The notes: generated from the sequence alone by a model not told the origin. A stretch of DNA of 64,000 nt from Methylotenera sp. G11 (GCF_000799735.1 NZ_JUHH01000001.1:124001-188000), one strand, 5' to 3'; counted from the stretch's first letter, positions 1 through 10,905 are shown. Program-made: numbers and translations.

Positions 1-1031
<1,031 letters not shown>

Positions 1032-1046
1032 AGCGTTTGCAAGTGA

Positions 1047-1084
1047 TTTGAATGGGGGCTGGCGATCAGGCAACCCCATTCAAA
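1047..1084. terminator. Hairpin between convergent genes
   Basis: TTTGAATGGGG at 1047-1057 is the exact reverse complement of CCCCATTCAAA at 1074-1084, with a 16-nt loop. It lies in the 70-bp gap between the convergent ends of pgm and the aspartic protease gene. There is no clear T-run, so it may be a weak bidirectional terminator or an RNA-end protecting stem. Confidence 0.45.
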
Positions 1085-1101
1085 CCATGGAACTGTTCCG
1101 C

Positions 1102-1578
1102 TTATTCGTAGACCTGGCTGATGGTCATCTCGCCTTTGTACAGCCGGACATCCATTCTCCCCAGAAACGACATGCCGAGCAGCACATCGCCATCCAGGCC
1201 GGGAGCGATCATTGCCGCAACATTGTTGGCACTCACCCCGCCAATCTTTACTGACTCCAGGCGTACCATGTAAGCTATGCTCTCACCATTGGCGGTAGTG
1301 GTGCGCACGGCGTTGATGCTTCTGAGCTTGAGCCGGTCTGCGACTTTCTGTGATATCGCTACCCCGGTGGCGCCCGTGTCAACCAGCACATTTACTTTTT
1401 CGCCGTTGATGAGCGCTTCGCTGCGGTAATGCCCATCCGGGCCGCGCTTCAGCACGACCGAATCAGCATTGCCCAGGCGGCTGAGTTTGTTCGGGTTCTG
1501 TATGTTATCGGCAAAGTAATAGATCAACGCCGCCAAGCTTAGCCACACGATTAACGAGATGAATGTATTCTTGGTCAT
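1102..1578 (-). CDS. Membrane-anchored retropepsin-like aspartic protease (TIGR02281 type)
   Basis: A 158-residue protein with one N-terminal membrane segment (about residues 5-24), followed by a single retropepsin-like domain exposed to the periplasm. The catalytic signature is VLVDTGATGVAIS, and the hydrophobic second signature is GDVLLGMSFLGRM. The length and the single catalytic motif fit the bacterial TIGR02281 family, which is expected to work as a dimer. No substrate is known for most members. It is the last gene of a minus-strand operon behind iscX and the DUF3307 gene, with a 33-bp gap. Confidence 0.82.
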   Translation of the reverse strand: MTKNTFISLIVWLSLAALIYYFADNIQNPNKLSRLGNADSVVLKRGPDGHYRSEALINGEKVNVLVDTGATGVAISQKVADRLKLRSINAVRTTTANGESIAYMVRLESVKIGGVSANNVAAMIAPGLDGDVLLGMSFLGRMDVRLYKGEMTISQVYE

Positions 1579-1611
1579 GGGTGTGAACGTGCTAAGGGCG
1601 GGTTGGGCGCA

Positions 1612-1974
1612 TCAGGCCCTGAATGCCCACCAGACAATGGCGAAGTAGGTGAGATGGTGCAGCAGCTGGTCTAAACCCAGTAAAAACCAGAACCATTCGC
1701 TGTTGTCGGCATTCAGTTTGAATTTTTTATTGATGTTCATCTTTGCCCAGTCGATATGGTAGTGAACCGCGAGGTCAGCCAGCGCCAGCACCCATGCATC
1801 GTTCACCTGCAATACACTCAGCACGAGATAGGTGCCGGCGCCATGGATCGCGGCGTGCGTCAGGCCGCCCAGGTGCCCATAGCTGGCTTTGTTCTGGTAC
1901 ATCCACGGATGCGCCTGCAACGGGAAGTCACAGATAAAGTGTTTGATGAACAGCCATAACAGGGTTTCAAACAT
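1612..1974 (-). CDS. DUF3307 family membrane protein
   Basis: A 120-residue hydrophobic protein opening with LLWLFIKHFICDFPLQ, which matches the start of DUF3307 proteins (a histidine and aspartate inside the first helix). Three to four membrane segments are likely, with further conserved-looking histidines (GGLTHAAIHG, AVHYHIDWAK, LLHHLTY). The biochemical role of the family is not established. It starts 8 bp after the iscX stop, so the two are surely cotranscribed and may be translationally coupled. Confidence 0.75.
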   Translation of the reverse strand: MFETLLWLFIKHFICDFPLQAHPWMYQNKASYGHLGGLTHAAIHGAGTYLVLSVLQVNDAWVLALADLAVHYHIDWAKMNINKKFKLNADNSEWFWFLLGLDQLLHHLTYFAIVWWAFRA

Positions 1975-1982
1975 GCGGGTGC

Positions 1983-2177
1983 TTATGCTGCTTCGTCAAT
2001 CCACGCGAGCTGTATGGCTTCCAGAATGCGTTCGCCGCAATGGTCTGCCGCATCGTTAAAGCCGTCCAGATGCATGACCCATTCCATCAGGTCGGTAAAA
2101 CGTATGGTCTTGGGATCGGTGTCGGGAAACTTGTCGTAGAGTGCTTCTGCAATAGCCTGGCTATCTGTCCATTTCAT
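1983..2177 (-). CDS. iscX: IscX-like iron-sulfur cluster assembly protein
   Basis: A 64-residue acidic protein starting MKWTDSQAIAEALYDKFPD and containing DPKTIRFTDLMEWV, both diagnostic of IscX (YfhJ), a small partner of the cysteine desulfurase IscS that binds iron. The start at 2177 is preferred over upstream in-frame starts because a GGA-type ribosome site sits about 6 nt upstream and the protein then has the usual family length (about 66). It is unusual that no iscSUA-hscBA genes flank it; here it leads an operon with a DUF3307 gene and an aspartic protease. Confidence 0.9.
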   Translation of the reverse strand: MKWTDSQAIAEALYDKFPDTDPKTIRFTDLMEWVMHLDGFNDAADHCGERILEAIQLAWIDEAA

Positions 2178-2278
2178 ATCGGTATTCCTTTTGATTGATT
2201 TAGTGCAATTATAGTCCTGTAGCCGACATGCAACAAAATATGAAAATATTTTTATGGAATGACAATTTGTAGAACGGT

Positions 2279-2315
2279 AAAAAAAGCCCGCAGTGCCTGA
2301 AAAGGCAGTGCGGGC
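2279..2315 (-). terminator. Rho-independent terminator reading leftward
   Basis: GCCCGCAGTGCC at 2286-2297 pairs with GGCAGTGCGGGC at 2304-2315 (11 of 12 pairs, 6-nt loop). On the minus strand the stem is followed by a run of seven T. It would end a short transcript coming from the glyA side before it reaches iscX. Confidence 0.7.
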
Positions 2316-2504
2316 GAGGTGAGCGTTATTTTGGAGAAGTACGCAATTGAATATATGCAAGACTGATGCCAAGTATTAGTTTCATATGATTCAGTCACTT
2401 AGTGTGTTTCATGGTGATTCCTCATGCACCAATTTAAACCAGGCTGGTTGAATTCAGCCATGATTATTGAGTGACGTTACGTGTTTTGAATATTAATGGA
2501 GGCT

Positions 2505-2533
2505 TTAACGTTGCGGCGTTGGCGTGGTAAAAT
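2505..2533 (+). promoter_or_regulatory. Candidate sigma-70 promoter of glyA
   Basis: TTAACG at 2505-2510 and TAAAAT at 2528-2533 are separated by 17 bp, giving a leader of about 35 nt before the glyA ATG at 2577. This is by eye only. Confidence 0.35.
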
Positions 2534-2576
2534 GCAACAGCTTCTTTTTATTCAAATATTTGGAAAACTAAAAACC

Positions 2577-3848
2577 ATGTCACTTGCTTCACCAAATCAG
2601 GCACCATTTAACTACGCAAATACCTTAAACAAAGCCGATCCTGCTTTATGGGGCATGATCGAGCAAGAGGTTGTGCGTCAGCATGAACATATCGAGTTGA
2701 TTGCCTCTGAAAACTACACCAGCCCGGCAGTGATGCAGGCACAGGGTTCTCAGCTCACCAATAAGTATGCTGAGGGTTATCCGGGTAAACGCTTTTACGG
2801 CGGCTGTGAATTTGTAGACCAGGTCGAGCAGCTGGCGATTGATCGCCTGAAAGCGCTTTACGGTGCCGAATATGCCAACGTGCAGCCGCACTCAGGCTCA
2901 CAGGCCAATCAGGCCGTTTATTTCTCCATCCTGAAACCGGGCGATACGGTCATGGGCATGAACCTGGGTCATGGCGGGCATTTGACCCACGGCTCACCGG
3001 CCAACCTTTCCGGCAAACTGTTCAATATCGTGCCTTATGGCCTGAACGATAAAGAGGAAATTGATTACGACGAGATGGAGCGCATTGCCGTTGAATGCAA
3101 ACCTAAACTTCTGATCGGCGGCGCTTCTGCTTACGCCTTGCGCTTTGACTGGGCGCGCATGGCCGAGATCGCGAAAAAAGTAGGGGCTTATTTCATGGTG
3201 GATATGGCGCATTATTCAGGCCTGATTGCCGCCGGTGTTTATCCGAACCCGGTGCCGCATGCTGATTTTGTGACTTCAACCACTCACAAAACGCTGCGTG
3301 GGCCACGCGGCGGTATCATTCTTGCCAGGGCCGAGTTCGAAAAATCATTGAACTCCAATGTATTCCCAAGCCTGCAAGGCGGCCCGCTGATGCACGTGAT
3401 CGCAGCAAAGGCGACTGCGTTCCTTGAAGCATCACAGCCTGAATTCAAAACCTATCAGGCACAAGTGCTGAAAAATGCACAGGCGATGGCGGAAACGCTG
3501 GCCAGTCGTGGTTTACGCATTATCTCAGGCCGCACCGAGTCACATATGTTCATGGTGGACCTGCGTCCTAAAGGCCTGACTGGCAAGGCTGCCGATGCCG
3601 CACTGGGTCTGGCGCATATCACCGTCAACAAGAACGCCATTCCTAACGACCCGGAAAGCCCGTTCGTGACTTCCGGCATCCGTATCGGCGCGCCGGCAAT
3701 CACTACGCGTGGCTTCAAGGAAGAAGAGGCAAGGCAAGTGGCTAACCTGATTGCCGATGTGCTGGATAACCCGGCTGATGAAGCCGTGATTGCAGCGACA
3801 AAAGCTAAAGTGCATGCTTTGACAGCCAGGTTCCCGGTTTACGCTTGA
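2577..3848 (+). CDS. glyA: Serine hydroxymethyltransferase
   Basis: PLP enzyme that interconverts serine plus tetrahydrofolate with glycine plus methylene-tetrahydrofolate, the main entry to one-carbon units. The frame shows [15 protein letters not shown], the long glycine-rich folate/PLP blocks, and [13 protein letters not shown], where the lysine carries the PLP. The start at 2577 ([11 protein letters not shown]) gives 423 residues, close to the 417 of E. coli GlyA. An in-frame upstream start at 2496 would add an unconserved 27-residue tail overlapping the promoter. It is followed by nrdR, ribD and tatD on the same strand. Confidence 0.97.
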   Translation: MSLASPNQAPFNYANTLNKADPALWGMIEQEVVRQHEHIELIASENYTSPAVMQAQGSQLTNKYAEGYPGKRFYGGCEFVDQVEQLAIDRLKALYGAEYANVQPHSGSQANQAVYFSILKPGDTVMGMNLGHGGHLTHGSPANLSGKLFNIVPYGLNDKEEIDYDEMERIAVECKPKLLIGGASAYALRFDWARMAEIAKKVGAYFMVDMAHYSGLIAAGVYPNPVPHADFVTSTTHKTLRGPRGGIILARAEFEKSLNSNVFPSLQGGPLMHVIAAKATAFLEASQPEFKTYQAQVLKNAQAMAETLASRGLRIISGRTESHMFMVDLRPKGLTGKAADAALGLAHITVNKNAIPNDPESPFVTSGIRIGAPAITTRGFKEEEARQVANLIADVLDNPADEAVIAATKAKVHALTARFPVYA

Positions 3849-3854
3849 AAACCT

Positions 3855-3956
3855 GTGAAAGGTGAAATGTGAAAAGTGAAAAGTGTTTAGATGTGAGGCG
3901 TAACCTACATAATGAAACTGTTGGTGATTTCCCACGTTTCACATTTCACGTTTCAC
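3855..3956. repeat. Inverted repeat built from GTGAAA/TTTCAC units
   Basis: The left arm (3855-3885) is made of successive GTGAAA-like hexamers. The right arm (3933-3956) is made of TTTCAC units and matches the complement of the left arm at 22 of 24 positions. More TTTCAC units follow at 3970-3982, just before nrdR. It could form a long hairpin in the glyA-nrdR spacer, or be a dispersed intergenic repeat. There is no resemblance to the NrdR box. Confidence 0.65.
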
Positions 3957-3987
3957 CCACTGTGTGTTTTTCACGTTTCACGTTATC

Positions 3988-4434
3988 ATGAAATGCCCTT
4001 TCTGCGGTGCTGACGATACACAGGTCATTGATTCACGGGTCAATGACGAGGGTGACTCCATTCGCCGCAGGCGTAAGTGCGTGGTCTGCGATAAACGTTT
4101 CACGACTTACGAAACGGCAGACCTGCACCTGCCGCAGGTAGTCAAGCAGAATGGCACGCGCGAGGAATTCAAGCGTGATAAATTGCGGCTTTCATTCACG
4201 CGTGCGCTGCATAAGCGCCCGGTGCCTACAGAGTATGTAGATAAGGCGCTTGACCATATCACGCAAAAAATCCTGGCGCGCGGTGACCGCGAAGTGCCGG
4301 CGCGCGATCTGGGTGAGATGGTCATGCATGAACTAAAAATGATGGATAAAGTCGCTTATATCCGCTTTGCATCGGTATACCGCAGTTTCTCTGATGTGGA
4401 TGATTTCAGCGATGTCATCCGTGACCTGGATTAA
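3988..4434 (+). CDS. nrdR: Transcriptional repressor NrdR
   Basis: Nucleotide-sensing repressor of ribonucleotide reductase genes. The N-terminal zinc ribbon has CPFC and CVVC pairs ([34 protein letters not shown]), and an ATP-cone follows (about residues 49-139). The start at 3988 is chosen because MKCPFCG is the invariant N-terminus of the family; it gives 148 residues, the usual length. It lies downstream of glyA and 35 bp before a small hypothetical gene, in the glyA-nrdR-ribD order common in Betaproteobacteria. Confidence 0.96.
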   Translation: MKCPFCGADDTQVIDSRVNDEGDSIRRRRKCVVCDKRFTTYETADLHLPQVVKQNGTREEFKRDKLRLSFTRALHKRPVPTEYVDKALDHITQKILARGDREVPARDLGEMVMHELKMMDKVAYIRFASVYRSFSDVDDFSDVIRDLD

Positions 4435-4469
4435 CGGCATCATTATCAGGCTATACCTTTGGAGGCTGC

Positions 4470-4847
4470 ATGAAACTGATCAGGAACGCGACAATTGCTT
4501 TCGCAGTATTTACATTCATTCTCACGATAGTGTTTTTTACCTGGTGGGCATTCAAGGATAAATTCGTGTTTAACGGCGAGAAGTTTGACCAGGTGAAATG
4601 GATACAGCTTGCCACCAGCACTAAAAATGAATGCAAGCGCGGTGACATGGCTTATGACCTGCAGCAGAACATCCTTGCCAGGGGCGCACAGCGCCAGGCT
4701 GTCACGGCTTTGCTTGGGCGTCCTGCATTCGAGGATGAAAGCTCGATTGAATATGACCTGGGTAAATGCATGCACGTCTATCATGGCTTGCTCATTTTCT
4801 TTGACCAGGATGGCCGCTTGGTCAGCAGCCGCATCTCTTCTCACTAA
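4470..4847 (+). CDS. Hypothetical membrane-anchored protein
   Basis: A 125-residue protein with one N-terminal membrane segment (about residues 8-28), followed by a soluble domain of about 95 residues. The tail contains VTALLGRPAFEDESS and YDLGKC, vaguely reminiscent of the BamE/SmpA fold, in which a small periplasmic domain has a LGxP turn. That is only a suggestion, because there is no lipobox. A strong GGAGG site lies 6 nt before the start. It is placed between nrdR and ribD (18 bp to ribD), so it is part of the operon. Confidence 0.7.
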   Translation: MKLIRNATIAFAVFTFILTIVFFTWWAFKDKFVFNGEKFDQVKWIQLATSTKNECKRGDMAYDLQQNILARGAQRQAVTALLGRPAFEDESSIEYDLGKCMHVYHGLLIFFDQDGRLVSSRISSH

Positions 4848-4865
4848 ATTTCACGATATTTCATT

Positions 4866-5984
4866 ATGGCAGTGCCTACCAATCAAGATTTCCGCTGGAT
4901 GGCGCAGGCGTTGCGCCTTGCCGCGCAGGGTTTGTTCACCACCACCCCTAATCCGCGGGTGGGCTGCGTGATCGTTAAAGATAACCATATGGTCGGATCC
5001 GGTGCGCACCTGAAAGCGGGCGAGCCGCATGCGGAGGTGCATGCGTTGCGCCAGGCAGCTGCGCAGGCCGAAGGTGCCGATGTTTATGTGACGCTGGAGC
5101 CATGCAGTCACCATGGCAGGACGCCGCCGTGTGTGGAGGCCGTGATTGGCGTAAAGCCCAGGCGCGTGATTATCGCGATGCAGGATCCGAATCCGCTGGT
5201 GGCCGGACGCGGCGTTGCCGCGCTACGGGCACTGGGCATAGAGGTGATTGTAGGCGTCATGGAGCATGAGGCGCGTGCCTTGAATGCGGGGTTTATCTCG
5301 CGTATGACGCGTGGCTTGCCTTATGTCCGTTCTAAAATTGCAGCGAGCCTGGATGGGCGTACCGCGCTGAACAACGGTAAAAGCCAGTGGATTACGGGTG
5401 AACAGGCGCGGCAGGATGTGCAGCAGTGGCGGGCGCAATCTTGCGCCATTATCACCGGTATCGGCACGGTGCTGGCCGATGACCCGAGCATGACGGTGCG
5501 GCTCGAAAATACCACGCGGCAACCGCTGCGGGTGATTGTGGATAGCCGCCTGCAGACGCCGCCAGATAGCAAGATCCTGGATCCTGTGATCCTGAAGCAT
5601 AGCCCGGTACTGGTGGCATACGCGGAAGGCCATCCGCAGCGCGCCGCCAGGCTCATGCAGGCGGGTGCGGAACTCCTGCCGTTGGCTGACCCTGCAAGCA
5701 AAGTAGACCTGCAAGGCTTGCTGCGTGCGCTCGCGCAGCGCGGCATCAATGAAGTGCTGGTGGAAGCCGGGCAGGGCCTTAATGGCGCGCTGCTGCATGC
5801 AGGCCTGATCGATGAGTTTATTTTCTATTACGCTCCCAAACTGATGGGGGATGCTGCAAAGGCGATGTTTGCGATGCCGGAGCTCACGCAGATGCAGCAA
5901 GTGACGGTTCTGCAGCTGCTTGATGTGCGTCAGGTTGGCCGTGATCTGCGGATACAGGCAAAACCTGCCAAGACGCTCACTTAA
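4866..5984 (+). CDS. ribD: Bifunctional riboflavin biosynthesis deaminase/reductase RibD
   Basis: Catalyses the second and third steps of riboflavin synthesis: deamination of the pyrimidine intermediate, then NADPH-dependent reduction of the ribosyl chain. The N-terminal deaminase half (to about residue 150) has the zinc and catalytic motif HAEVHAL plus PCSHHGRTPPC, and TPNPRVGCV near the start. The C-terminal reductase half shows [18 protein letters not shown] and a VEAGQGLNGALL motif. Its 372 residues match the family. It sits between the hypothetical membrane protein and tatD in one operon; no other rib genes are in the window. Confidence 0.96.
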   Translation: MAVPTNQDFRWMAQALRLAAQGLFTTTPNPRVGCVIVKDNHMVGSGAHLKAGEPHAEVHALRQAAAQAEGADVYVTLEPCSHHGRTPPCVEAVIGVKPRRVIIAMQDPNPLVAGRGVAALRALGIEVIVGVMEHEARALNAGFISRMTRGLPYVRSKIAASLDGRTALNNGKSQWITGEQARQDVQQWRAQSCAIITGIGTVLADDPSMTVRLENTTRQPLRVIVDSRLQTPPDSKILDPVILKHSPVLVAYAEGHPQRAARLMQAGAELLPLADPASKVDLQGLLRALAQRGINEVLVEAGQGLNGALLHAGLIDEFIFYYAPKLMGDAAKAMFAMPELTQMQQVTVLQLLDVRQVGRDLRIQAKPAKTLT

Positions 5985-5998
5985 GGTTTATCCAGTCC

Positions 5999-6814
5999 AT
6001 GATGCTCATCGATACACATTGCCATCTTGATGCAGCGGAATTCGATGCGGACCGGGACAGTATTGCCGGGCAGGCCATGCAAAAGGGCATCTGCGGCATC
6101 GTGGTGCCGGCTGTGGCGCGAAATAACTTCGACGATGTGATTGCGTTAGGGGCCCGGCACCAGAATTGCGTTTATGCCCTGGGTATTCATCCTATGTATG
6201 TTGATGCGGCACAGCCGGAAGACCTGCAAATACTGGAACAATATGTCCGGGATAATGATCCGGTGGCGATCGGTGAAATCGGTCTGGATTATTTTCTGAC
6301 GAACCCGCGCGATAATCCTGATAATACCGGGCGCCAGCACCTGTTTTTTGTGGAGCAGCTGAATATTGCCCGGCATCACGGGCTGCCGGTGATTCTGCAT
6401 GTGCGCAATGCCATTGATGATATTCTGAAACAGCTGCGCAAATATAAACTGTCGGGTGGTATCGCGCACGCATTCAACGGCAGTTTTCAGCAGGCGCAGC
6501 AATTGATTGACCTGGGTTTTAAGCTTGGGTTTGGCGGTGCCATGACTTACAGCCGCGCATTGAAGATACGTGAGCTGGCTGCGAAACTGCCTTTGGAGGC
6601 CATTGTGCTGGAAACGGATGCCCCGGATATACCGCCTGAATGGGTAGGCCGCGGGGGCAGGAATAGCCCTTTGGAATTGCCTGGAATCGCACAGGTTTTA
6701 GCCGGATTAAAGCAGCTCAATGTGTCGCAAGTGGTTGATATTACTAGTGCCAATGCCTTAAAAGTTTTGCCGAAAATGGCTGACTTATGCACATCAGTTA
6801 AAGTGCTACTTTAA
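5999..6814 (+). CDS. TatD family metal-dependent hydrolase
   Basis: TIM-barrel hydrolase of the TatD DNase family, with metal ligands in DTHCHLD at the N-terminus, GEIGLDY, a histidine in VILHVRN, HAFNG and ETDAPDIPP. Members act as 3'-5' nucleases or in related phosphoester chemistry; which one applies here cannot be told. There are two adjacent start codons (5999 and 6002). The gene is 14 bp behind ribD, last in the glyA-tatD run, and is followed by a very AT-rich spacer. Confidence 0.9.
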   Translation: MMLIDTHCHLDAAEFDADRDSIAGQAMQKGICGIVVPAVARNNFDDVIALGARHQNCVYALGIHPMYVDAAQPEDLQILEQYVRDNDPVAIGEIGLDYFLTNPRDNPDNTGRQHLFFVEQLNIARHHGLPVILHVRNAIDDILKQLRKYKLSGGIAHAFNGSFQQAQQLIDLGFKLGFGGAMTYSRALKIRELAAKLPLEAIVLETDAPDIPPEWVGRGGRNSPLELPGIAQVLAGLKQLNVSQVVDITSANALKVLPKMADLCTSVKVLL

Positions 6815-7069
6815 CGATTTGTTAAAAACGCTTATTAATCAATGGGTGTTATGTAAGCTATTGATTTATAAAGGTTAAATAATAGATTAAAAAATAGGCG
6901 TTTTTAAAAAAACCTTATAAATTGGTATGTTACATTTTGTAATCACAATTATTCACAAAGTTATCCACAGATATTGTGGAGCATTTTTTTCAATTTTTTG
7001 AACTCGTTAAAAGTCAACTTTTAAATTAAATTTTTTTAACGCTAAACAGTATAAAAAGTTAGTATTTTT
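6815..7069. other. Strongly AT-rich spacer with two consensus DnaA boxes
   Basis: TTATTCACA (6949-6957) and TTATCCACA (6961-6969) both fit the DnaA box TTATNCACA exactly and lie in the same orientation 3 bp apart. The second overlaps a small dyad, TCCACA-gatat-TGTGGA (6964-6980). The whole spacer is dominated by A and T tracts. It contains the mtnA promoter region by position. See findings for the replication or DnaA-regulon question. Confidence 0.6.
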
Positions 7070-8173
7070 ATGTTAGTAGACAATCAGCATTATCGGACGA
7101 TCTGGCCTGATACCAGCGGAGGTGTCCCATCGGTCAAAATAATAGACCAGACCAGGCTGCCTCATGAGTTTAAGGTGGAAACCATTACCAGCCTTGAGCA
7201 GATGGTCGTCGCAATCAAAACGATGCAGGTGCGCGGGGCGCCCTTGATTGGCGCTGCTGCCGCTTATGGCATGGCACTGGCGCTGCTTAATGCGGCTGAT
7301 GATGCCTATCTGCACATCTCGGCAGAACGGTTGATCGCCAGCAGACCGACTGCGGTGAACCTGAGGTGGGCGGTCGAGCGCATGCTGCTTCGCCTGCTTG
7401 CCTTGCCTGAGCAGGCGCGGCGGCAGGCAGCGTGGGATGAAGCCGCATTGATCTGTGAGGACGATGTGCTGCTCAATCAGGCAATCGGCACACATGGCCT
7501 GCAACTGATTGAACGGATGCAGGCTGAAAAATGCCGCACGCTCAATATACTGACACACTGCAATGCGGGGTGGCTGGCAACGGTTGATGTTGGTACGGCG
7601 CTGGCACCGGTGTATGCGGCACACGATGCCGGCATCGATGTGCATATCTGGGTGGACGAAACCAGGCCGCGCAACCAGGGAGCCAGCCTTACCGCGTGGG
7701 AGCTGGCGCAGCACGGTGTGCCCTATACGGTCATCAGTGACAATGCAGGTGGTCATTTGATGCAGCAGGGGCAGGTGGATATGGTGGTCGTAGGCGCGGA
7801 TCGCGTGACGTCAGCCGGGGATGTATGCAACAAGATCGGCACTTACCTGAAAGCGCTGGCCGCTTTCGACAGTGCCGCATTCGGTCACTGGGTGCCGTTT
7901 TATGCGGCGGTGCCATCGCCAACCATAGACTGGAATGTAAGCGATGGCGTCAAAGCGATTGAAATTGAAGAACGCCATGCCGATGAGATGGCATGGATGA
8001 GCGGCAGGCTTGCCAGTGGCGAGGTTGCGCGCGTGAATATCCTGCCGCAAGGCGCAAATGTCGCGAATCCGGCATTTGATGTAACACCGGCGCGCCTGGT
8101 GACCGGCATCATTACCGAACAGGGCGTATTTGCACCGGACCAGCTGCATATGATGCAGAGAACCCATTTCTAA
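7070..8173 (+). CDS. mtnA: S-methyl-5-thioribose-1-phosphate isomerase
   Basis: Converts methylthioribose-1-phosphate (or 5-deoxyribose-1-phosphate) into the corresponding ribulose-1-phosphate in salvage of methylthioadenosine and 5'-deoxyadenosine. Signatures are QVRGAPLIGAAAAYG, NILTHCNAGWLAT with the conserved cysteine, ETRPRNQGASLTAWEL and GADRVTSAGDVCNKIGTY. Its 367 residues are normal for MtnA rather than the eIF2B-like relatives. The next gene, 19 bp away, is a class II aldolase, which suggests the DHAP shunt instead of the complete methionine salvage pathway. Confidence 0.93.
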   Translation: MLVDNQHYRTIWPDTSGGVPSVKIIDQTRLPHEFKVETITSLEQMVVAIKTMQVRGAPLIGAAAAYGMALALLNAADDAYLHISAERLIASRPTAVNLRWAVERMLLRLLALPEQARRQAAWDEAALICEDDVLLNQAIGTHGLQLIERMQAEKCRTLNILTHCNAGWLATVDVGTALAPVYAAHDAGIDVHIWVDETRPRNQGASLTAWELAQHGVPYTVISDNAGGHLMQQGQVDMVVVGADRVTSAGDVCNKIGTYLKALAAFDSAAFGHWVPFYAAVPSPTIDWNVSDGVKAIEIEERHADEMAWMSGRLASGEVARVNILPQGANVANPAFDVTPARLVTGIITEQGVFAPDQLHMMQRTHF

Positions 8174-8192
8174 CCGTTCTGGAAAGATAAGC

Positions 8193-8849
8193 ATGCAACA
8201 ACAGCGGCAGCAATTATTGGATGCCAGCCGGCAATTATGTCACCTGGGTTTGAACCGCGGTACGTCCGGCAATGCTAGCGTGCGGGTCTGTGCTGATGAT
8301 GGGCAGCCGGGTTTCCTGGTCACGCCGTCCGGCATGGCTGTGGACCGGATGACGGTTGACGATATGGTCTGGATGGATTTTTCCGGGCACTGGCACGGAC
8401 GCTGCGAGCCCTCCAGCGAGTGGCGCTTCCATTCCGATATCCTGCAGCACAGGCCGGAAATCAATGCAGTGATTCATACGCACAGTATGTTTGCCACCAC
8501 GCTCAGTACATTCAGGCGTGATATTCCGCCATTTCATTACATGATTGCCGTTGCAGGCGGCGATACGGTACGCTGCGCGCCTTATGCGCTGTTCGGCAGC
8601 CAGCTGCTGTCGGATCATGCCCTGGCGGCATTATCCGGGCGCAAGGCATGCCTGCTTGCGAATCATGGCTTGATCGCGATCGGCGCGGATCTGCATCAGG
8701 CTTTGCAGGTGGCAGAGGAAGTCGAGACGCTGTGTGAACAGTACCTGCGCGCTTTGCAGGTAGGGGAGCCGCACCTGTTGACGCATGAAGAAATGCAGGA
8801 GGTGCATGAAAAATTCAAAAGCTATGGCGCATGGGCCAGGCGGACCTAG
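8193..8849 (+). CDS. Class II aldolase, likely 5-(methylthio)ribulose-1-phosphate aldolase
   Basis: A 218-residue FucA-like zinc aldolase. SGNASV (about 25-30) binds phosphate, SSEW places the acid residue at E76, HTH at 95-97 and the histidine of LANHG at about 154 supply the zinc ligands. Coupled to mtnA by a 19-bp gap, it is best read as the third enzyme of the DHAP shunt, splitting (5-methylthio- or 5-deoxy-) ribulose-1-phosphate into DHAP and an aldehyde. The alternative, methylthioribulose-1-phosphate dehydratase (MtnB), belongs to the same superfamily and cannot be excluded by motif. No mtnC/mtnD genes are nearby. Confidence 0.78.
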   Translation: MQQQRQQLLDASRQLCHLGLNRGTSGNASVRVCADDGQPGFLVTPSGMAVDRMTVDDMVWMDFSGHWHGRCEPSSEWRFHSDILQHRPEINAVIHTHSMFATTLSTFRRDIPPFHYMIAVAGGDTVRCAPYALFGSQLLSDHALAALSGRKACLLANHGLIAIGADLHQALQVAEEVETLCEQYLRALQVGEPHLLTHEEMQEVHEKFKSYGAWARRT

Positions 8850-8902
8850 CCCATGTGACTGTAACTATGTGACTGTACCCATGTGGCTTAGCCGGGCATG
8901 TA

Positions 8903-9034
8903 TTATTTTTTATCGCTGTCCAGCGGCTTTGCCGTCAGGAACAGGCGAAGAAAAAATGCTGCCATGAGCAGTACAAATACGATGACACCCAGGCTTAGCA
9001 TGCCGGTATATGAGCTGAATAATTCCTTGTACAT
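8903..9034 (-). CDS. DUF3149 domain small membrane protein
   Basis: A 43-residue protein, MYKELFSSYTGMLSLGVIVF onward, with one membrane helix (about residues 11-33) and a charged tail ending in DSDKK. The KELF...GMLSLxVIxFVLxMA pattern matches the small DUF3149 family of Betaproteobacteria, whose function is unknown. It lies convergent to the aldolase gene and divergent from pyrG. A perfect FNR/ANR-type box with a well-placed -10 is found upstream (9082-9122), so it is probably induced at low oxygen. Confidence 0.8.
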   Translation of the reverse strand: MYKELFSSYTGMLSLGVIVFVLLMAAFFLRLFLTAKPLDSDKK

Positions 9035-9081
9035 AATTTAAATCCCCCAGTGTTGATTGTTAGGCAGAATCGCTAAGCTTA

Positions 9082-9122
9082 ATTTTATGGAGGAGCGGGG
9101 ATATTCGCTTGATTTATATCAA
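9082..9122 (-). promoter_or_regulatory. FNR/ANR-type (class II) promoter of the DUF3149 gene
   Basis: TTGATTTATATCAA at 9109-9122 is a perfect match to the FNR consensus TTGAT-N4-ATCAA. On the minus strand TAAAAT (complement of 9082-9087) lies 31 bp from its centre, which is the spacing expected for a site at -41.5. The inferred start would give a leader of about 40 nt to the ATG at 9034. Confidence 0.65.
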
Positions 9123-9262
9123 CTACCGCTTAATCAGCAGTCATTCCGCGACTGTGTTATGCAAAGCGGCATGTTTAAAATTAACATTCAATTAAGAGTT
9201 TTTGTTTGTAGGCTAGGGGGCTTTAAAGTAAAATAGACTCCCGTCTGAAACAAATAATTTAA

Positions 9263-10900
<1,638 letters not shown>

Positions 10901-10905
10901 TTTAA

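Larger units (their letters stand above)
2178..2576. other. 400-bp gap between iscX and glyA
   Basis: Besides the terminator and the glyA promoter listed separately, the minus strand has a very short frame at 2326-2385 (19 codons, MKLILGISLAYIQ...). It is preceded in frame by a start with an upstream GAGGAA site at 2412 that hits a stop after five codons. With the terminator just downstream this could be a broken or leader micro-gene, or a small RNA. Evidence is weak. Confidence 0.3.

Noticed and set aside
4866-5984. Long minus-strand frames opposite ribD, pyrG, mtnA and eno
   Set aside because: They are shadows of well-supported plus-strand genes and show no family motifs.
6815-7069. Chromosomal origin of replication
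   Set aside because: Only two DnaA boxes and no dnaA, rpmH or gyrB nearby, and gene orientation does not switch here; reported only as a DnaA-box finding.
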